54,869 nucleotides of DNA from positions 1 to 54,869 of the forward strand of contig CAKRYY010000019.1 in assembly GCA_934432885.1 (NCBI GenBank), read 5' to 3'. Each line of letters starts with the position of its first letter. The stretch's first letter is position 1. Origin of the DNA: an uncultured Lachnospiraceae bacterium (lineage in GTDB: Bacteria > Bacillota > Clostridia > Lachnospirales > Lachnospiraceae). This document shows, one piece after another, positions 51,708-54,869 of this stretch. The notes below the pieces were generated by a model. The model was not told where the DNA came from. It searched no databases and saw nothing but the letters and a program-made list of their open reading frames with translations. Position numbers and translations under genes: made by a program.

Positions 51708-52874
51708 ATGGTAGGCTTTGAATATTACAACCCCGCCAAAATCATATTTGGGGAAAATGCACAAAAAAAATTAGGCAGTTTGCTGCAGGCACAAAAGACA
51801 ACGTCACTGCTGATGATATACAGCGGAAGCTTTGTCAAGGAGCTTGGCATCTATCAGGAAGTAAAGGACGCCTGCGAAGCTCTTGGAATCGCTTTTTCTG
51901 AAAACGGCGAGGTAGTACCGAATCCGTCTATTACGCTGGTGCGCAGACTGGCGGAGCTTGGCAGAGAAAAAAAGGTAGACTTTATTCTGGCTGTTGGCGG
52001 CGGCAGCGCCGTAGATACGGCAAAGGCGACTGCGCTTGCCATTCCTTATGAAGGTGACGCGTGGGATTTCTTTGACAAAGGCGTTTTGCCCAAGAAGGTG
52101 CTGCCAGTCGGCGTTATTTCTACCCTTCCGGCAAGCGGCTCTGAAACTTCAAACTGCGCAATTTTGTCAAACGGCGAATGGAAGCTCGGCTTTGAGGATG
52201 ATGCCATCATTCCGAAGTTTGCAATCATGAATCCGCAGTATACGCTGAAGCTTCCGCCATTTCAGACGGCAGCAGGCGTTGCGGACATCCTTTCGCATCT
52301 GTTGGAGAGGTATTTTTCAGCAGTGCCGCATACGGACGTGACGGATTATCTGATTGAAGGCGCAGTCAGAGCGCTTTTAAAAAATGGCGAGCGTGTCACA
52401 ACACAGCCGGACGATATAGACGCCCGCTCCGAGGTACAGTGGCTTGCTTCCCTTGCGCACAATAATCTGCTGGATACCGGACGGATTGCTGACTGGGGCT
52501 CTCACAGAATTGAGCATGAGCTGAGCGCCCAGTATGGGCTGACGCATGGAGAGGGCATGGCGGTCGTCCTGACCGCATGGGTTAAGTATGCGGCAGAGGT
52601 AAAGCCCGAAAAGCCGGCACAGCTTGCTGCGCGGGTATTTGGAATCGACGTGTATGATACTTCGGAAAAGGAGCGCGCCTACAAGCTTTCTGAGCTTTTG
52701 GAGACATTTTTCAAAAAGCTCGGACTGCGAACAACGCTGACAGAGCTTGGAATTGACAGTAAGGATTTTGAGGTAATGGCAGACAGGGCGACCGGCAATG
52801 GAAGCAAGCACGTAGGACATTACATTGAAATTGATAAAAAAATCTTTCAGGATATTTTGGAGCTGGCGCTTTAG
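51708..52874 (+). CDS. Iron-containing alcohol dehydrogenase (BdhA/YqhD type)
   Basis: The 388-residue type III alcohol dehydrogenase begins MVGFEYYNPAKIIFGENA and has the NAD(P)-binding loop AVGGGSAVDTAKATAL and the LPASGSETSNCAIL segment. The metal-ligand region is also present (ADILSHLLERYF, and IEHELSAQYGLTHGEGMAVVL with conserved His). It is similar in layout to butanol dehydrogenases and YqhD aldehyde reductases. It is 33 bases downstream of the CMD-like gene and probably in the same transcript; its link to sulfur metabolism is not evident. Confidence 0.92.
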   Translation: MVGFEYYNPAKIIFGENAQKKLGSLLQAQKTTSLLMIYSGSFVKELGIYQEVKDACEALGIAFSENGEVVPNPSITLVRRLAELGREKKVDFILAVGGGSAVDTAKATALAIPYEGDAWDFFDKGVLPKKVLPVGVISTLPASGSETSNCAILSNGEWKLGFEDDAIIPKFAIMNPQYTLKLPPFQTAAGVADILSHLLERYFSAVPHTDVTDYLIEGAVRALLKNGERVTTQPDDIDARSEVQWLASLAHNNLLDTGRIADWGSHRIEHELSAQYGLTHGEGMAVVLTAWVKYAAEVKPEKPAQLAARVFGIDVYDTSEKERAYKLSELLETFFKKLGLRTTLTELGIDSKDFEVMADRATGNGSKHVGHYIEIDKKIFQDILELAL

Positions 52875-52889
52875 GTACCAAATCCCCGG

Positions 52890-52918
52890 TTGACAACCTT
52901 CTTTTTGAAACGTAAGAT
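52890..52918 (+). promoter_or_regulatory. Promoter for the 5'-nucleotidase gene
   Basis: TTGACA (52890-52895), a 17-base spacer and TAAGAT (52913-52918) lie 46 bases ahead of the start codon. The -10 is weaker than the -35. Confidence 0.55.
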
Positions 52919-52963
52919 AATCTTGTAACTATATTATTTTGCAAAGGATAAAAGGAGGGTTTT

Positions 52964-54592
52964 ATGAGTAAGTTGTTGAAACGGCTGTTTGCGTGTGCAT
53001 TAGCGACCGCATTGTTTATCGGCTTATCGCCGGTAGGAGCGGAAACTGCTTTTGCTGCGCCGAAGTCCTATGAGGGCGATTTGGTGGTACTCCACACAAA
53101 TGACATTCATGGACATTTTGAGAGCATTGAAGGGGAGCAGCTCGGCGTTTCGGCTGTTACAAGCCTGAAAAAGGATTACGAAGCAAAGGGCGCACACGTG
53201 CTTGTACTGGATGCGGGAGATTTCTCTCAGGGTACAACACTTGTAAGCTACTACAAGGGCGGTTCTGCACCTGCTATTTTAAATGCAGCAGGCTATGATG
53301 CAGTAACTCTTGGAAACCATGAGTTTGATTACGGTCTTGATGCATTGGATACAATGGTAGACATTGCACAGTTCCCGATTCTGGATGCAAATATTCTGGA
53401 CAAAGTAAGCGGAAAGCCGTATCTGGAAACACACATGGTTTATGATTTTGGAAACATGAAGGTCGGCGTTTTTGGTCTGGATACTCCTGAAGCACAGACA
53501 AAGGCAAGCCCGAAGAACGTTAAGAACATCCGTATTCTGGATGGACAGGAGCTCTTTGACTGCGCACAGCAGCAGGTAAATGAGTTAAAGGCAGAGGGCT
53601 GCAACTATATCATCGCACTGACACATCTTGGCGTTGATGATGAAAGCATGGGAAGAAGATCCCTTGACCTTGCAGCAAATACAATCGGCATCGACCTGAT
53701 TATAGACGGACACAGCCATACAGTAATGGATGGCGGCGAGATGGCAGGCAATACACTGATTACAAGTACAGGAACTGCAATGGCAAACATCGGCGTTGTT
53801 GTTTATGACGGTGAAAAGACAGAAGCGTCCTTAATCAGCGCAAAGGATTACAAGGGCGGACATGACGAAGTTGTAGAAGCTTTCGTACAGGCAAATAAGG
53901 CAGTTGTTGATACTGCTTATGCTGGCGATTTTGCAGTAACAGAAGTAGACTTAAATGGTGAGAAGGCTCCTGGCGTGCGTACACAGGAAACAAACCTGGG
54001 CGATTTCTCAGCAGACGCTTATAAATATGCTGCACAGCAGTATCTTGGCGATGCCATCACTGTAGACGGCGCAATCCAGAACGGCGGCGGCGTACGTGCA
54101 AGCATTCCGGCTGGTTCCATCAGCATGAATACTCTGTATACTGTATATCCGTTTGGAAATACGATTACTGTTGTAAAACTGACAGGCGCACAGCTTCTGG
54201 AAGCACTGGAAGCATCCTGTGCAGAGTGCCCGTCACCGCTTGGCGGATTCCCTCAGGTATCCGGTATCAAGTTTACGATTGATACGACAGTTCCTTATGT
54301 ACCGGGCGCACAGTATCCTGAGTCCACTTATTTCGCTCCGGCAGCTCCGGGCAGTCGTGTAACGATTCAGGAAGTTGGCGGAAAGAGCTTCAGCCTGACG
54401 GACAGCTATTATATTGCAGTTAATAACTTCATGGCAGACGGCGGAGATACTTATTATGTATTTACACAGGCTGCAGAAGTAATTGACACTGGTGTTGTTG
54501 ATGCAGAAGGTCTGATTTCCTATGTAGATTCCTTAAAGGGTGTTATCGGCAAGGACTATGCAGCACCGAAGGGTAATATTGTTATTAAATAA
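52964..54592 (+). CDS. Secreted 5'-nucleotidase / 2',3'-cyclic phosphodiesterase family enzyme
   Basis: The 542-residue protein has a signal peptide (MSKLLKRLFACALATALFIG, cleavage after AFA near residue 31). The metallophosphatase domain motifs are HTNDIHGHF, LDAGDFSQGT, LGNHEFDYG, THLGVDDESMG and DGHSHT. The C-terminal nucleotidase domain (about 325-510) has NGGGVRASIPAGSISMNTLY and FGNTITVVKLTGAQLLEALE. It hydrolyses extracellular nucleotides to nucleosides and phosphate. No LPxTG or S-layer anchor is seen, so it is probably released. The ribosome binding site is AAAGGAGGG. Confidence 0.93.
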   Translation: MSKLLKRLFACALATALFIGLSPVGAETAFAAPKSYEGDLVVLHTNDIHGHFESIEGEQLGVSAVTSLKKDYEAKGAHVLVLDAGDFSQGTTLVSYYKGGSAPAILNAAGYDAVTLGNHEFDYGLDALDTMVDIAQFPILDANILDKVSGKPYLETHMVYDFGNMKVGVFGLDTPEAQTKASPKNVKNIRILDGQELFDCAQQQVNELKAEGCNYIIALTHLGVDDESMGRRSLDLAANTIGIDLIIDGHSHTVMDGGEMAGNTLITSTGTAMANIGVVVYDGEKTEASLISAKDYKGGHDEVVEAFVQANKAVVDTAYAGDFAVTEVDLNGEKAPGVRTQETNLGDFSADAYKYAAQQYLGDAITVDGAIQNGGGVRASIPAGSISMNTLYTVYPFGNTITVVKLTGAQLLEALEASCAECPSPLGGFPQVSGIKFTIDTTVPYVPGAQYPESTYFAPAAPGSRVTIQEVGGKSFSLTDSYYIAVNNFMADGGDTYYVFTQAAEVIDTGVVDAEGLISYVDSLKGVIGKDYAAPKGNIVIK

Positions 54593-54621
54593 CAAATTAT
54601 AAACTTTCTAAAATAAAAATG

Positions 54622-54667
54622 AAAAATGCGGACAGTGCTGTCTTTTGCGGCGCTGTCCGTTTCATTT
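54622..54667 (+). terminator. Terminator after the 5'-nucleotidase gene
   Basis: CGGACAGTGC (54629-54638) pairs with GCGCTGTCCG (54650-54659, one G-T pair), flanked by an A-rich left side (AAAATG) and T-rich right side (CATTTT). It lies about 35 bases after the stop. Confidence 0.88.
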
Positions 54668-54682
54668 TGAGGAAAAGTATGC

Positions 54683-54804
54683 TATAATCAGCGAAGAGGA
54701 AAAACAAGCGGCTGCGAAGCAGACATTTGTTTTTCGGCGCTGATTAACGAGCAAACCGTCTGCGTAAGCAGACAATTGAGCGCGAAGCGCGTGTTTGCGA
54801 GTCT
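54683..54804 (+). repeat. Promoter -10 box followed by a hairpin-rich leader element
   Basis: A perfect TATAAT (54683-54688; weak -35 TTTCAT at 54660) is followed by the same element as at 13741-13832. CAGCG/CGCTG closes a hairpin with GAAAAACAAGCG...CATTTGTTTTTC. Then come ATTAACGAGC and GTCTGC-GTAA-GCAGAC. Here it continues with a GCGCGAAGCGC hairpin, and GCAAAC (54751-54756) can pair with GTTTGC (54793-54798) to close a three-way junction. The gene it leads into lies beyond the window. Confidence 0.6.
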
Positions 54805-54831
54805 AACTGCCAGACGCACAAGGCAGCATAA

Positions 54832-54869
54832 AGCAGACAAATGAGCGCGAAGCGCGTGTTTGCGAGTCT
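54832..54869 (+). repeat. Second copy of a 38-base direct repeat at the window end
   Basis: This repeats 54767-54804 with a single mismatch (T/A at the tenth base). The copies are 65 bases apart and the second runs to the window edge, so more copies may follow. The unit contains a GCGCGAAGCGC hairpin and ends TTTGCGAGTCT. Confidence 0.8.

Noticed and set aside
54729..54869. CRISPR array at the window end
   Set aside because: There are only two 38-base copies, the intervening sequence is a single 27-base segment, the unit is hairpin-rich and part of a leader element, and no cas gene is near.

Overview
The window looks like a chromosome segment of a low-to-mid GC Firmicute of the Lachnospiraceae type (inference). 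The reasons are AGGAGG ribosome binding sites throughout, the secY-adk-map-KOW-infA-rpmJ order, zinc-type S14, a long L17, ecfA1-ecfA2-ecfT-truA between rplQ and rplM, and many lipoprotein genes. No rRNA, tRNA or CRISPR array was seen.

Region 1 (1-18.4 kb) is the conserved S10/spc/alpha ribosomal-protein superoperon. It runs from the 3' end of a probable rpsC through rplP...rplO, secY, adk, map, a KOW protein, infA, rpmJ, rpsM, rpsK, rpsD, rpoA and rplQ. A convergent XRE regulator and an M15 peptidase follow, then the ECF vitamin-transporter core with truA, then rplM-rpsI behind a consensus sigma-A promoter. Several intergenic spaces hold structured elements: secY-adk, infA-rpmJ, rpmJ-rpsM, rpsM-rpsK, rpoA-rplQ and the rplM leader.

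Region 2 (18.4-42.9 kb) is an accessory island. It begins after three terminator-like hairpins with a deletion joint between a truncated parA and a truncated XRE gene, probably a mobile-element scar. Two sensory modules follow. One is a solute-binding lipoprotein with a membrane-anchored LuxR-type regulator. The other is a Cys-rich small protein, a binding-protein/membrane/degenerate-kinase fusion, a NarL-type histidine kinase and a LuxR response regulator. Next, in one direction, comes a long set of lipoproteins, zinc-ribbon membrane proteins, a frameshifted SPFH protein, an AIM24-like protein, a double-TPM protein and a TFIIB-type zinc-ribbon protein. Two homologous stand-alone pseudo-receiver proteins bracket this set (27.5 and 41.8 kb). 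The layout suggests an envelope-surveillance or membrane-microdomain system. The island ends at a decayed AI-2E-type transporter gene.

Region 3 (43-54.9 kb) holds a GyrI-like protein, a TetR regulator with a palindromic operator over its own promoter, an RNHCP protein and a SAM methyltransferase. The sulfur amino-acid operon follows: MccB-like and MccA-like enzymes and metNIQ. Upstream of it lie a promoter, a 42-codon ORF with 8 Met and 7 Cys codons, and a strong intrinsic terminator. This looks like a dual Met/Cys attenuator and is the most attractive candidate for an undescribed regulatory system here. An AhpD/CMD-like protein, an iron-containing alcohol dehydrogenase and a secreted 5'-nucleotidase close the window. 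At the very end is a repeat-rich leader that matches, in structure and position relative to a -10 box, the leader of the M15 peptidase gene 41 kb away.
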